Origin: Liopterus haemorrhoidalis
Lineage: Eukaryota > Arthropoda > Insecta > Coleoptera > Dytiscidae
Assembly (NCBI GenBank): GCA_963971575.1
Contig: OZ020625.1
Coordinates: 17,018,829-17,082,828 of the forward strand
Length of the DNA stretch: 64,000 nt
Reading direction: 5' to 3'
In this document: piece by piece, positions 29,880 through 41,935 of the stretch
How positions within the stretch are numbered: the stretch's first letter is position 1
How the letters are laid out: every line of letters begins with the position of its first letter
Translations under genes and position numbers: made by a program
Notes under the pieces: model-generated
The model's database searches: none
Told to the model about the DNA's origin: nothing
Seen by the model: only the letters and a program-made list of their open reading frames with translations

Positions 29880-30600
29880 GCTTGCAAATATCTTCTGGAT
29901 CTAATCGAGATTGATATTTTGTTTTAATGGCAACTAATTTTGAAAAGCCGGATTCACATGCAGGTCGATGCAATCTGAATCAAAATATTGATTGCCTTTC
30001 TTTTTAAATTGGCATATTCGTTTCCAATCGATAACCAAAATTTTTGGAAGGCAGAGACTTAAATTGAATGCGCAGTAGTTCTACTTTTATGAAGAATAAA
30101 ATTTCATTTCACTATTTTACTGGTACCTGATATTTGTTGAAGAAAAGCCTTATATTTTTTATTGTTATATAAATTTCTTTGAACTTGGCCTATTGCATTG
30201 CTCAGCATGGGAAACCTCTTTCGGAAGGAGAGTTTGTAAAACAAGAATTCTTAGAATGTATTGCTAGTTTGCAGATTTTAAAGAAAAATACTTGATTACT
30301 AAACAATTTTATATCAATGAAAAAGCTTGCATATGCTCTATTAACGATTTTTGGGTCCAAATATTCATGTGAAAAAATGTTCTACTCAATGAATTTGTTA
30401 AATCCTCCAAGAGAAATAAACTTGGAAATTGGAAATGAATTAACTGCGAAATGCGTTAAACTAATGAATACGGATTATGAACCTAAAAATATTAAGAAAC
30501 TATCTGAAAATAAGCAACAACAGATTTCACATTAAGTATATATACTTTTATCAACTTTATTCTATATACAAATATCTGTAACTATGTTTATAATAAAGAA
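29880..30600 (+). pseudogene. hAT transposase C-terminal fragment
   Basis: The frame 30317-30535 encodes MKKLAYALLTIFGSKYSCEK and NYEP-like (DYEPKNIKKLS), ending QQISH. This is the C-terminal dimerisation region of hAT-type transposases, of the kind also found in SCAND3/GTF2IRD2-like proteins. In those, FGSTYSCE is the conserved hallmark. Upstream to about 29880 there are diverged, frame-broken pieces. No catalytic core is present. A poly(A)-like AATAAAGAATAC follows at 30592-30603. It abuts the Polinton right flank, so the Polinton may have inserted in or near it. Confidence 0.7.
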
Positions 30601-30909
30601 TACTTCATAATATATGTATGTGATGTTCTTTATTCCGTGTTCATTCAAATATTTAGTGCAGTGGTGCGATAATTCATGGTATTACTCCATTGATATCAGC
30701 TTTTTGACATCGACCTTTAATTGTTGCTCTTCACTTGCAAAAGTAAAAAATGTTAAACAAAAGAGAAACGTAAACCTTTTTAGTGATTTTAAAAGTGAAT
30801 CCAAAAAAAGGGTCAACTGTCGAGTTTTTCTGTAAACAAATTTTCGGTATTTCCAAATTATTGGTACCCCTTTTACCACACCCCCTTCCAAGTGGCATCC
30901 ACTGACTAA

Positions 30910-33338
30910 CGGCCGTTTGCACCATAATTAAAAAATGGTTTAACTATTTATAAGTTAAGTTTAATTAATGATTAAATGTGCATAGCTTTGCACCGTATGT
31001 TGTTGATGTGGTAGCTAAGAAATCCACAAAAATTACTGTTGGTAGTTGTGGCGCCCGCTCCCCGCCTAAGTAAGGTAGGGTGGCCAGACAGTCACACAAA
31101 TGGTCTTCGCGGCGGACACCTCGAAGGACCACCAGCAGAAGGCTGGAATATAGAAAGATATACGGAGTTATGTGACACAAACGCACCGAGTTGAGCCGCA
31201 GAGGAAGAGACGGACGACCTAGAGGAAAGGAGAGGGGATAAAAAACTCTTCTGCTCCTAGGGGCTGCTCTAGGAGACTAACACAAGGGTAATGGAGGCCC
31301 TTAGCTGGGGTGTAGACGGGTAAAATCCTAGGCCCACAAGTAATGGCTATGGAGGAACCAAACCTAGAAATCCCACGACGTCTCTGAAAACCCTAGCCAA
31401 GCGACAAAAATGCGGAGAACGATGCTCAACACGGTGGACGTATCACATAAATGAAATACAGTGCCACAAAATACAATATTAAATAATACACTGATATAAA
31501 CAAATTAATAATATACAAAAAATGATCTTAAATGTTAAATTTAAATTGAAATTAAATCAGCACACGTGATCAAGAGATCAGCGTGTGTGAACAAAAATAC
31601 AAAATCGCACAGAGGCGATAACAAAATAGAATTTAAATTACAACAAAAAAATTATATTAATTAAACAATGAATTAAAATATGTGTAAAATTGGAACAGAC
31701 TTACAGTAGCTGTATTCTTATAAATATGTAGAATATTTATTCCAATTTTACAGATGTGGCACTGGTTGGTCCCAAAAAACTGGTTCTTGGGTTCTGGACA
31801 GGTCCTGGATGATCCTGGACTTCGTGTAGATACACAGATAATATTTTAATGAAGCACAGCAGGTGTAACTTCACTAAAACCGCGATAGATTCGCAAATTG
31901 TTAAATAGAACACTTGTAAATTATATATTCTGGCAGGCAAACTATATTCTTACTAGCGGACTACTCTCTGAACAGGTCAGTTAACAAGACATTAATGAGT
32001 TGTACAATGTTGGAACTCGCAAGTTGCGGCACTCAACATTTTAAGAAACATGATAAGTTTTTATATTTTAAATTAAATTAAGAAAAATTTAATTTAATAT
32101 ACATAGCGGCCTTACGGGCGCGACAGTAGTACTGAATAAACAGAACATCAGTAATTATTTTTTTTAACTTGGCGACATTGTCATGAAAAAATCGGCATTT
32201 GATATAATTTTTCTTTTGTTTGTTTAATTTGAGTGACATACTGTCAAAAATAAAATATGTTATTGGCGTTTAACGTTTTGAAAAGTTGACGTTTTGTCTA
32301 GCTCTCCTTAAATTATATTTGCTAAAAATGTAAATTAACAATAAATATTGGTGGAAAAAACTAAGGAACTCATGTTGCTAATTTTATGAAATAATTATGT
32401 GAACCAATGTAATAAAAATACATAAATATAAAAATAAAAATATGTATTTGAATGTTTACTTTATTATAATTAATATTTTACACTATTCTATAATATTTTA
32501 ATTACAAAAGTCGGTCTTAACATTCATTCATTAATTGTTCACGTAATTCAATTCCAGTTGCGTTCCGTGCATTTAAATTTTCGTCTGGTATTTGTCCATC
32601 TATTACTAAATTATGCAACATGTATTCAGCCAGTTCTTCAGGTACCGACGGCGCTAAGTTGACAAGGGCGCAAAAATTATTTTCCTTGTTTTTGCTCATC
32701 ACTTCGATCCATCTACTTTTTCTTTTGCTTATCACCGATGAGAGGGAGCGCAAAATTGGTACTTTGCCTCGGATGCAGCAAGACCTTGGTGCGGCTCAGA
32801 CTGGCAGCACAATATTCTTTCATATTTAGTTTTTACATACTCGTATATTGTGAAGTACACAAGCAGCAACTATTAATGGTATCTATTTTAAATAAGCCAA
32901 TATTGGAAACATCGTTTTAGCACAAAACTATTTTTGGATAAACGAAATCACTACCTATTTTTTATACAAGCAATTTCGTCTATAGTAGCATAATAATTTA
33001 CTCTTAAAGATTTTTTTAGCAACATCAAATCTGAAAAAACGTATATCTATGTCTATTCTTCATCCATATTTATAATAAAATTATACTAATCAATCTTTCT
33101 TTTATACTCAAATGTCAAAAAATAAATGTCAAATTCTTAATTACTATTTAATCCGTACCCATGGTAGTGATTAAATTTTATTAATAGTCAACAGCTTAAG
33201 CCTGAATTTTTGTAAAAATTAATGGCCAATAAAACAATATAATTAAAAAAAAAAAAAGCCTGAATTAAGTATGCGGTGCAATGAAATTTCATTTTTAATT
33301 ATTAGTTAAGAGTTAATTATGGCCGGTGCAAACGGCCG
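30910..33338 (-). mobile_element. PIF/Harbinger-like DNA transposon remnant
   Basis: Inverted ends CGGCCGTTTGCACC and GGTGCAAACGGCCG, with ATTAA-rich subterminal sequence, flanked by direct TAA (TWA target typical of PIF/Harbinger). The only coding remnant is 32517-32753 on the minus strand: EYMLHNLVIDGQIPDE and ATGIELREQL, which match the C-terminus of Harbinger transposases (LHN motif and terminal G..LR..L). The catalytic part is missing. A solo LTR is inserted at 31047-32125. Confidence 0.65.
31047..32125. mobile_element. Solo LTR with 5-bp target duplication
   Basis: Begins TGTGGCGCCCGC and ends GGGCGCGACA (TG...CA), flanked by direct GTAGT (31042-31046 and 32126-32130). No internal retroviral genes or primer-binding site follow, so it is a solo LTR left by recombination. 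It lies inside the Harbinger remnant. Family not determined. Confidence 0.75.
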
Positions 33339-33341
33339 TAA

Positions 33342-33930
33342 GTGACCCACGGACTAGTATTAAGAAAAATAATGAACTAAATTTGAGCCACACCTCAGAA
33401 AGGTTCGCCATCACTGGTATAGGCAAATGATCATAAGAGAGACTCTAACTGGCGGAAGTGTGTTGTACTAACTAAATAGACAAGTTTCTTATTGTTCTGA
33501 CACACGTGCTCAATGCCAAGGAGGTGGTCCAAGTCTTCTTTGTCCATTTTGTTAAATCGAATCATATCCAGTTGCCACAGTTAAATTTAATAATCGCTGT
33601 CCAATTAGAGAAATTTTGGAAATTGGTGTTCCAGATGGGGGGGCTGTTAGGATATATACGGGGGGTATTTGTGGTATGGGGGGAATTTCGAGGATGATGG
33701 GAATTTGTGGAATGGGAGAATTTGGGGAATTGGGGGTCTTGGAACACTGAGGATGCAACATATTTTTTAATAATTTATTAAAAACAATGTTAAATGGAAA
33801 TTTGGAATTTAACGTAATTAAAAATTTTATAGTATTTTATTTTAAGTTAATCTGAAACAAATAATTAAATATGTACAAACAATAATGTAAAATCTGAATT
33901 TTAACTAATTTCAGGATTTCATAGGTAGGT
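33342..33930. other. Non-genic stretch
   Basis: A G-rich tract at 33637-33740 (GGGGGG, GGAATTTGTGG) gives Pro/Ile-rich translations on the minus strand that are compositional artefacts. No gene recognised. Confidence 0.35.
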
Positions 33931-33933
33931 TTG

Positions 33934-35417
33934 TCAGATATGTCGTATAAATACAATAACGTCACACTTTGGTTGCCTATATACTGTAACCACGATCATA
34001 TTTAGGCTCTCGACATAGATTGAAGAGAGTTCACAATACATCTCTGAGGCAAATCGTTTTATACACTGATCTGGTAAGGCCGCGGTCTGACTGATCGAGT
34101 GCTGTCGATCGTTTGCTGTCGAGCAAATTTCAAACACACGTTAACTAAGGGCATGAGTCGCACTGAACCATCGTTTGCCGTCAAGTAGCATCAAGTTGTT
34201 TGTATTTCAAACCGGTTTGAATTTCACTCGACGCTCGAGGCAATAGCACATGCGCATTTAAGCATATTAGTTCATAACCATATATTATTTGACAGTTGGA
34301 ACGTCAAAAAAAAAAACAAAATTACAATATAGAGTAAAATGGACTCGCTAATTAGTAAAGTGTGGAGTACAATCGAGATTGATTTATTAATCAACCTAGT
34401 TAGAGAAAACGACGATCTCTATGATCAATCACGGACATAAATTAATTTTCAATAATAATTTTGGGTGATTGCACTCAATAATTTGCTCAAAAAATGTAGG
34501 GTATCAAATGTAAGACTAAACTAGCGGTAAATTGGATTTTTTATTATTCATGTAGGATATTAAATGGAAGTTCTAAATATTTAGATTCCCAGATGATTTT
34601 CAAAATATTGTTCACTCTAACATTACTGTTTTTCCAATTTAATATTTTTATTTGTAAAGTAAAATACTCCCTCCGTTCCAAAATAAGTGTCTGATTTTAG
34701 TTTTTTAATGAATTATTGAAATAATTAAATTAAATGTATCAGTAACTCGTATGATGATTTATTCATTCTATAATAGCTATAAAACTTTGACTCATCAATT
34801 TCGAGTTGAGGTTTCAAATGGTGAAATTCTCCTAACACTTCTCTATCTAAAAATATGTTTCGAACCCAGAAGTTTTTCTTCTTTTTTTAAATTTTATTTC
34901 TCCATATGAAGTAGAGAATTTCAGCCTCGTCGCTATCTGATATACTAATATTGTATAAAAAACAACTTATTGTCCAAATATTACCTCAAAAACAAAATTA
35001 ACTGTTTGATAGTTTTATGTTGGAATATGCACTATTTGACAAGTGAGAAACAAATTTACTTGACACTGAATGATCGATAATACTCGACAGTACTTGATCA
35101 GTCAGACCAGCTTTTAAATTTTTAAATGACGCTACACGACTCGACGCTACGTTACACGACGGCGCTCGATCAGTCAGACTGCTGCCTAAGGCGTTAGTTG
35201 AGTTTTCAGATATGTTGTAGTATATTGCAGTCCCGCCGCCTCTGTGTTGAGATCTGTAGAATATATCTTTAAGGTTGTAATCTTCTAATTTATGCATACC
35301 GAAGTTTTCTTCCTGCAACCAGTGTTCCGAGACACATAACAAATTTATATTATAAGACATTGCCAAAAAATTCACAGCCTGTACTTTATTGGTAATGGAT
35401 TGTGCATTTACGTGCAT
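33934..35417 (-). pseudogene. LINE ORF2 endonuclease N-terminus, split by a transposon and truncated at the 3' side
   Basis: From ATG at 35417 the frame encodes the start of an apurinic-like endonuclease: MHVNAQSITNKVQAVNF, then CVSEHWL and HRGGGTAIYY, the first conserved blocks of CR1/Jockey-type ORF2. It is interrupted by a DNA transposon (34081-35186) and resumes at about 34074-33960 with CELSSIYVESLNMIVVTVYR, the next endonuclease block. It stops there: the rest of the endonuclease and the reverse transcriptase are missing. Loss of the 3' side is unusual, since LINE copies usually lose the 5' side. It lies 54 bp downstream of ORF1. Confidence 0.75.
34081..35186. mobile_element. DNA transposon (non-autonomous) inserted in LINE ORF2
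   Basis: Inverted ends contain CGCGGTCTGACTGATCGAG (left) and CTCGATCAGTCAGACTGCTG (right), flanked by direct TAAGGC (34075-34080 and 35187-35192). The flanking LINE coding frame confirms the insertion limits. Sub-terminal sequence contains further copies of GATCAGTCAGAC and GACGCTAC. No transposase is seen. Superfamily undetermined (6-bp or smaller target site). Confidence 0.75.
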
Positions 35418-35471
35418 TATTTTTAGTATTTTATATTGTTTAGTCTGCGTGTTTTTCGTTTCGCTTAATTG

Positions 35472-36644
35472 TTATATATTGCTATCAACTTCCTTTGATC
35501 GGGATTTTATAACATTTCTGTTGGACCTTAAAAAGTTAAATCTCGCATAGGAAACTCCAGCTGGCCAGAAGTTTTCATCGTATAGCATATTCTTCAGCGA
35601 GAGACAGGTTGCAATTTTGAAACAATTGTAGTTTGAGGTATCCATATTTTTTAGTTCTAATTGTTCCACTGAAAATTTTTCAATTTTTTCTCCAGTTTTC
35701 TTCACCAAATAGTTCAGTATATGTTGCTCACTAACATCTTTTTTTACTCGAGATATAAATAACCAGAGTTTTCTCTCTGTTCCGAAAAAGTTATCGGTAT
35801 TTTCTGCTTTCCCGATTTTTCTGTTTCTTCTTATTACTTTGGTGAAACCATCGTGTTCTGTTGGCTTTTTTTTATGTAATTTGATACCGTTTTCGTTTTG
35901 AACCGCTTTTGAATAACTGTCGGGTCTTTTCGCCAGTTTAGTATCGCTGTTATCGGAGGCTTCGGACAACAACGTGCTTCTAGGCGTTGGTAAGACGTCC
36001 TTGGTGGAGACGACTGGCTTCGAATGTGTTCGGCTATTCTCGCGTTGAACATTTTGAAGGTTGCAGTCATAGGTAATGTCGGCTGCTTGTTTTGATTTGT
36101 TTTTACCTTTTTTCACAAATTCTGCATTGCCGATTGAGCTGTTGGATTTAGTTTGAGGATTTTCTAACATAATTTTATTATTTGAATCATTTATATTTTC
36201 TGAATTTACTACATTTGATTTGTGTCTTACAGTTGATAATAATTTTTTGTCGTCCATTATTTGCTTAAGCTTAGAAATGTCTATGCTTAAGATTTCATTT
36301 TGGACCTTTAATGTTTTTACTTCCTCTTGCAATTCCATTATTATGGGTGTGAACATACCTTGCACAGCAGTTATCAGCTTTTTTAGGATTGCGGATTCTG
36401 TTGAAGTATCAGCATCTTCATGGATAACTGAGACAGGGTCCTTTGTGTTTTGGTTTTTTGCCTGTTTGGAGGTTAGACATTCTTCACATACCCATTGTTT
36501 TGCAGAGCCGTCTTCTCTCATGTTCACAAACACTTCTGGTGAAATATTTTCACATAAGCAGTGATATTGAAGTTTGCAAGGTCCCTTGCATTCTAAATAT
36601 TCTTCATATCTTCCTATAATTTTCTTGCACTTTTTGCACGACAT
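35472..36644 (-). CDS. LINE ORF1 protein with PHD-type zinc finger and coiled coil
   Basis: A 390-aa protein from ATG at 36644. Residues 1-56 form a PHD-like zinc finger (CKKCKKIIGRYEEYLECKG, YHCLCENI, WVCEEC), a known feature of some insect CR1/Jockey-type ORF1 proteins. Residues about 85-135 form a likely coiled coil (IMELQEEVKTLKVQNEILS). The middle is Ser/Asn/Lys-rich and disordered. Residues about 285-385 (LWLFISRVKKDVSEQHILNY, FKIATCLSLKNMLYDENFWP, GVSYARF) form the RRM-like C-terminal RNA-binding region of these ORF1 proteins. The frame is intact while ORF2 downstream is broken. The protein would bind LINE RNA. It is not a host gene, judging by the ORF2 that follows. Confidence 0.8.
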   Translation of the reverse strand: MSCKKCKKIIGRYEEYLECKGPCKLQYHCLCENISPEVFVNMREDGSAKQWVCEECLTSKQAKNQNTKDPVSVIHEDADTSTESAILKKLITAVQGMFTPIIMELQEEVKTLKVQNEILSIDISKLKQIMDDKKLLSTVRHKSNVVNSENINDSNNKIMLENPQTKSNSSIGNAEFVKKGKNKSKQAADITYDCNLQNVQRENSRTHSKPVVSTKDVLPTPRSTLLSEASDNSDTKLAKRPDSYSKAVQNENGIKLHKKKPTEHDGFTKVIRRNRKIGKAENTDNFFGTERKLWLFISRVKKDVSEQHILNYLVKKTGEKIEKFSVEQLELKNMDTSNYNCFKIATCLSLKNMLYDENFWPAGVSYARFNFLRSNRNVIKSRSKEVDSNI

Positions 36645-36660
36645 TCCGTGCGGCGCAATT

Positions 36661-37036
36661 TTTTGTTAATTCGAACGCCTAATACCATTATTTAGGTTTC
36701 TATATATGTGCAGTATTTTTTTTTATATATAGCGAGGTTCCTTAAGGATTTTAAAAATTGCGCCTATGGCTTATAACAGCTCCGCCTCTCTGATTTCGTG
36801 TACATTGAAACAGAATTAAATTATAATTTAAACAATTTCCACTGGTTTTTAAATTTACGCATTTAAAAATTAAATGCAACATTTGCCAAAATATAACTAC
36901 AATTTTGAAAAAATAATTTAAACAATTAAAAATTAAAAAAAAAATAATAATATTGTCTCTTCTCGCCGGGTTCGATCCCCCTTTCGATCAAATTAGTTGG
37001 GTGATAAGCCAGCGTTCTAATCACTACACCACGATA
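36661..37036 (-). mobile_element. tRNA-related SINE, copy 1
   Basis: On the minus strand the head reads TCGTGGTGTAGTGATTAGAA (A-box-like) then GGATCGAACCCGGCGAG (B box), with a ~300-bp body in common with 39360-39757 (AAAATTAAATGCAACATTT, TGCAGTATTTTTTTTT). The tRNA-like part cannot fold as a proper tRNA. Confidence 0.65.
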
Positions 37037-37079
37037 TACTCTTCTGTTTACTGTGTTACAAAGCTATAATTTGTGTACA

Positions 37080-37563
37080 TTATTAGCAAAAAAACACAAA
37101 AAATGCGTTTTTTTCCAAAAACATAATCTGATCAAAAAGTCCTGTTGTACTATTCCGGTTCACACCAATGTACATTACTTAGAATTTTTTCAGATTTTTA
37201 GTTTAAACCATCTGGGCTACAGGGTGTGGGGCAAAAATGTTTTTGCACAGTTTTGGCAAAAATCGCTTTAAAATAATTTATTTTGAAAAATAAAAATTTG
37301 ATCGTTAATCCACGTACCAAGGGCTTTCATTTGATACCCTACTCAGAATTATAAAAAAATATTTTTTTTTTTCGATGAGCACATATTTGTTTATATTTTT
37401 AGGGGGATATGTTTTTTAAATATTTTAGTATTTTTCCTATGTGCGGGTTAAAGAGTTGTATAAGCATACCAAATTTCAACTCTCTAGGTTTAGCCGTTTG
37501 GCTACAATTTTTACCGACCAGATAGACAGACAGACAGTCAGTCAGACAGACAGACAGACAGAC

Positions 37564-37603
<40 letters not shown>

Positions 37604-37650
37604 GACAAAATGACGGTATAAGGGTTTTTTGGCCATACCTACAAAACACT
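37080..37650. repeat. Dispersed ~570-bp repeat with CAGA microsatellite, copy 1
   Basis: Shares long blocks with 40795-41850 and 52016-52540 (TTCAGATTTTTAGTTTAAACCA, ATTTGATACC, GTCAAAGAGTTGTATAAGCAT-like, TTGGCTACAATTTTTACCGA). In this copy the (CAGA)n run at 37522-37601 is expanded. No coding capacity and no inverted ends seen. Confidence 0.75.
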
Positions 37651-38081
37651 AAAAAGGTCCTCACTTCTAAAATACATTTTTCTCCAAACAATTCTGACGG
37701 GGCCAACTGGGGGCCAGAGCAATTTTGGTGGAGGCAGAGGAAATTTTTAACATTTTACAACATTACATATTACCGGGTCCAGAAATACGTTTTCTATCTA
37801 ACGTCGTACTGAGATTATAAAGATTAAAAAATAAAGATGGAAATTACAATTGTTCGACTCAAACCAAGTTTATATAAAATGTAAAACTTTCAACAACAAT
37901 ATCTGAGAAACTTAGTTTTTTAAGATATCTCATTATTGTTTTAGAGCAGTGATATTTATAAATAATTAAACAGATTAATTTATCACATTTATGGCAATTC
38001 AATAAAAAGGAAAGAACTATAAGATCAGCAAATGTTAAAAATTAAATTCTTAAAATCATCTGGTACTCCATTTATCTTGAC

Positions 38082-38742
38082 TAGAGATGGGTCGTTCATG
38101 AACGAACCGGCTTAGTACACTGACCGAAGTGACACGGTTCACCAAATTGAAATGAGCCGACTCACTGCATAGTATCAAGTTTACAGGATACGATTGATCG
38201 GGCGATTGTGAGCAGTGATCGGAGTGAACCGGATCTGGATCGATGTCATGTTGAACTTCGCGAGAACTCTGCTTGTAATGTATTATCATAAAGTGTATTT
38301 TGTCATCAATTTGTAGGGCAGTCTATTTGAAACTAATAGGCTTAGTCTGTACTTTCTTACAACCATACTGTATAAAAATATTGCTCAAATCCCAGATGTC
38401 CGATTTATAAGGGCAATAAACATCGCCTTAAACTTAACACATCTGCTTTAAAATACAGTAGCTACATAAAGTGGAATGTTTGTTTACTATTAACCCGGCA
38501 AAAATGTTAGATAATTCACTTCTATAGATTTTTATTCATTTAACTTGTTCATATAATGCAAGACAACAACCATATTGAACAAACTACCGACAACTGACCG
38601 ACCTGTGTCTCGGGAACATTTTTACTTAGCCGGATCAATGAGCCGGCTCAGCAAACTGAACGACCTCCACTGATCCGGTTCCGCAAACTGAACGACCTCC
38701 ACTGATCCGGTTCCGCAAACTGAGCCGAAATGCCCATCTCTA
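38082..38742. mobile_element. hAT MITE with 8-bp target duplication
   Basis: Inverted ends TAGAGATGGG and CCCATCTCTA; direct repeats ATCTTGAC (38074-38081) and GTCTTGAC (38743-38750), 7 of 8 identical. The right part contains a tandem duplication of CTGAACGACCTCCACTGATC. No coding capacity. Confidence 0.75.
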
Positions 38743-38750
38743 GTCTTGAC

Positions 38751-39359
38751 GCAAATGTAATTTTTGTGACGCAGAAATTTAAACACTGTTAAACTTTTTG
38801 CAGCGATTAGAAAAAGAAATTCAGTTTTAGTAATGAAAACTCTGCTTAAGAAGTCTGTGTGAAAACTGAATTGATTGTACTTACTTTTCCAAAAATGGTC
38901 TTTCCTCTTCAGCAATATATCTAACGCCGTGTAAAGTTGAATTTTCAAAAAAATGTGAGGCTTGATATCGCAAACTCGTCCTGAAGAGAACATTGTAAAA
39001 ATTTACTTTTCGATAAGATGACAGTACTTTATTTTTCGTTCTATTCATTTTAAAATTATTAGTAGGAGCAAGACACCAAAATTACAAACAAACATTGCTG
39101 ACAATGAAATGCTGAATTATTACATTTTATATTTATTGATTTTATTTATATTTCATTTGTAGATTTGATTAGGTCAAATAAAAGTTGATTTTTATCAGTT
39201 CGTATTGTTATATTCTTTTGTAATATTTATTGTTATACATGCTAACTAAAAATTTATGTGAAGTGTGAATTTTCACACATTTCAGGGTCGCAGGTATTTA
39301 GTAACTGAATGATGATTATTTGGGATGCCAAAACAAATTTTATGTCAAAATATTTTTTT
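38751..39359. other. Non-genic stretch
   Basis: No gene or element end recognised. AT-rich. Confidence 0.35.
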
Positions 39360-39757
39360 ATGAATTTTAATTCGAATGCCTAATACTATTATTTAAGTCT
39401 CTAAATATGTGCAGTATTTTTTTTTTTTATATAGCAAGGTTCTTTAAGATTTTGAAAATTGCGCCCATGTATTCCATTGGTTGCTTAAATCATAAGCCCC
39501 GCCCTCTAATTTCGTATACATTCAAACATAGACTTAAATGTATGTAATAGAACACTTCCCACTGGTTATTAAATTTACACTTTTAAAAATTAAATGCAAC
39601 ATTTACCAAAATATAACTAGAATTTTGACAAAATAATTTAAACAAAATAAAAATGCAAAAAAAAACAGAAAAATTAAAATTGACAGGATTCGAACTCTAG
39701 TTTACAAATCACAAATTGCAATGACTAAACGCACAACGCTACAAATGCCTACTTATC
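39360..39757 (-). mobile_element. tRNA-related SINE, copy 2
   Basis: Same body as 36661-37036. The minus-strand head contains TAGCGTTGTGCGTTTAGTCA and the B-box-like GAGTTCGAATCCTGTC. Diverged from copy 1. Confidence 0.6.
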
Positions 39758-39786
39758 TACTACGTTACATAGCGAATTAAATATAG

Positions 39787-40732
39787 CGATTTAAAAATCT
39801 TTCAACAAATACTTTCTCTACAAAATTGCCGTAATATACAATCCGATTTAAATAGGTTGGAAAATTATCTTAAAGTCAACAAATTAAATGTAAATATTTC
39901 CAAATGCTCAACAATTTCTTTCACGAGAAACAGGACCTCTATCAATTACAGTTATTACCTCAACGATGAAAACATTTCTTCCGTTTCATTCATAAAGGAT
40001 TTAGGTGTTACTTTCGATCAGAAGTTAATATTTGATACGCATATGGATCTAATTATCAAAAAGTCGTATAGGATGCTGGGTTTCATATATCGAATAAGTA
40101 AAGATTTCAAATGCCATAAAACTCTTCGTTCTCTGTATTACTCATTAGTTAGAAGTCAGTTAGAATTTTGCACTATATGTTGGTCTCCTCAATATTTTGT
40201 TTATATAAAAAGGTTAGAAAATGTACAAAATAGATTTATTAAAAATATTAATTACAGATTTTCAAACTCTAAATTGACATTGCTGTCTCTAGAAAATAGA
40301 CGAACTATTATGGATATTAACTTTATTTACAAAATATTAAATAACAAAATTGATTGTTCGGACCTTCTAGAAAAGTTGTTTTTTCGAATACCTTCTTACA
40401 ACACAAGAGGTAATGATATATTCTCCCTGTCTATTAAAAATACTAATTCTGCTATTGATTCACCCCTGCACCGTACTACATACAAATTAAATAATTTAGT
40501 AGCTAACGTTGATTTTCCGGACATATTTGCTAATAATTTTAATGTTATTAAAAAATATATTATCAATAATTTAACACAAAATGTATAGTATGTTATATTA
40601 TATCTTATGTATTAATGTAATTCATCTTTAATTTATAAAAACATGTGAACTTGTTGTTTATTTAATTTGTAACATATGATATGTAGTGCCACTCTGTTAT
40701 TGGGCCTGTGCCTGTTGGGTGGCCAAATTCAA

Positions 40733-40779
<47 letters not shown>

Positions 40780-40785
40780 ATATTT
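39787..40785 (+). pseudogene. LINE reverse-transcriptase C-terminal fragment with 3' tail
   Basis: A 5'-truncated non-LTR ORF2. The frame is open from about 39787 to 40588 and encodes the thumb/C-terminal region: VNKLNVNISKCSTISF, VSFIKDLGVTFDQKL, a FIYRISKDF block, LEFCTICWSPQY, LENVQNRFIKNI, NTRGNDIFSL and SPLHRTTYKLN. The catalytic reverse-transcriptase motifs are upstream of the truncation and are absent. The 3' UTR ends with an (AATA)n tail at about 40730-40785. It is a recent-looking copy since the remaining frame is intact. Confidence 0.85.
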
Positions 40786-40794
40786 AACATATTT

Positions 40795-41850
40795 TAGTTA
40801 AAAACACAAAAAATGCGTTATTTTCCGAAAACATAATCTGATAAAAAATTCCTGTTGTAATATTCCGGTTCACACAAATATACATTACTTAGAATTTTTT
40901 CAGATTTTTAGTTTAAACCATCTGGGGACTACAGGGTGTGGGACCATTTTTTTTTTGCACAATTTTGTCTAAAAACGCGTCATAATAATTTATTTTGCAA
41001 AAATAAAATTTTGATCGTTAATCCACGTACTAAGGGCTTTCATTTGATACCCTACCCTAAAAATATTTTTTTTTCGATGAGCACATATTTGTTTATGTTT
41101 TTATTATTATTATTATTTTATTATTATTATTATTACAATAAGAGCTGAAGCCAAATGGCTTGTTAAGCTCAAAATATATATAAAACAAAAACAAAATATA
41201 AAGTGTACAGTGTAAAGTATAAATATTACAGTGATAAACAAAAACATAAAATAAAATAAAATACAAAATATAAATATTGCGGCGTGAAAATATATTAATA
41301 TAAAGTCTTTATTCGAACATGGGTGAAATCTTGGCCTTGAAAGAATTAATAGTCGGCGCCGAAATAGTATCTTCAGAGAGAGAGTTCCATAACTCAAAGA
41401 CACGGTTGGACAGAAAGTTTTCCCTATTTTGCTTCTTGTAGATCTCGTGTTTTAGTTTCAGTCTATGTCCACGCGTTGCGGTGTTGAGACTGAGTGAATA
41501 TAGTGTGGACATATCTGTTGAGAATTTGCCAGTGGTGATGCGATACATCTGGATAAGGTCTCCACGAGATCTGCGCTGGGTAAGGGTCGGCAAGTTCAAA
41601 ACTTCAAGGCGTTCTTCATAGCGGAGATGTCGAAGTTCTGGAGGCATACGGGTAGCTCTTTTAGGGGGGATATGTTTTTTAGATGTTTTAGTATTTTTCC
41701 TATGTGTGGGTCAAAGAGTTGTATAAGCATGCCAAATTTCAACCCTCTAGGTTTAGCCGTTTGGCTACAATTTTTACCGAACAGACAGACAGACGACAAA
41801 ATGACGGTATAAGAGTTTTTTGGTCACACCTACAAAACCCTAAAAAATCA
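40795..41850. repeat. Dispersed repeat, copy 2, split by a LINE fragment
   Basis: 40795-41100 and 41660-41850 align to the two halves of the repeat at 37080-37650. The break is an inserted LINE fragment (41101-41657). Confidence 0.75.
41101..41657 (-). pseudogene. LINE C-terminal fragment inserted in the dispersed repeat
   Basis: Minus-strand frame 41647-41309 encodes the end of a non-LTR ORF2: LRYEERLEVLNLPTLTQRR, RGDLIQMYRI, ATRGHRLKLKHEIYKKQNR and NRVFELWNSL. It is followed by a 3' UTR ending in an (ATT)n/(ATA)n tail, seen on the plus strand as TTATTATTATTATT at 41101-41135. Strongly 5' truncated. Confidence 0.8.
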
Positions 41851-41935
41851 ATACGAAAACTTGTCTGATAAATAGAGAATGGGGGCGAAAGGGGTACAGA
41901 TCCAAGGCGCCACGCTGTGAGGGGCGCTAAAATAT

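Noticed and set aside
33552..33761. Pro/Ile-rich small protein
   Set aside because: Product of a G-rich low-complexity tract read on the opposite strand.
37399..37608. Cys/Leu/Ser-rich small protein
   Set aside because: Translation of the (CAGA)n microsatellite.
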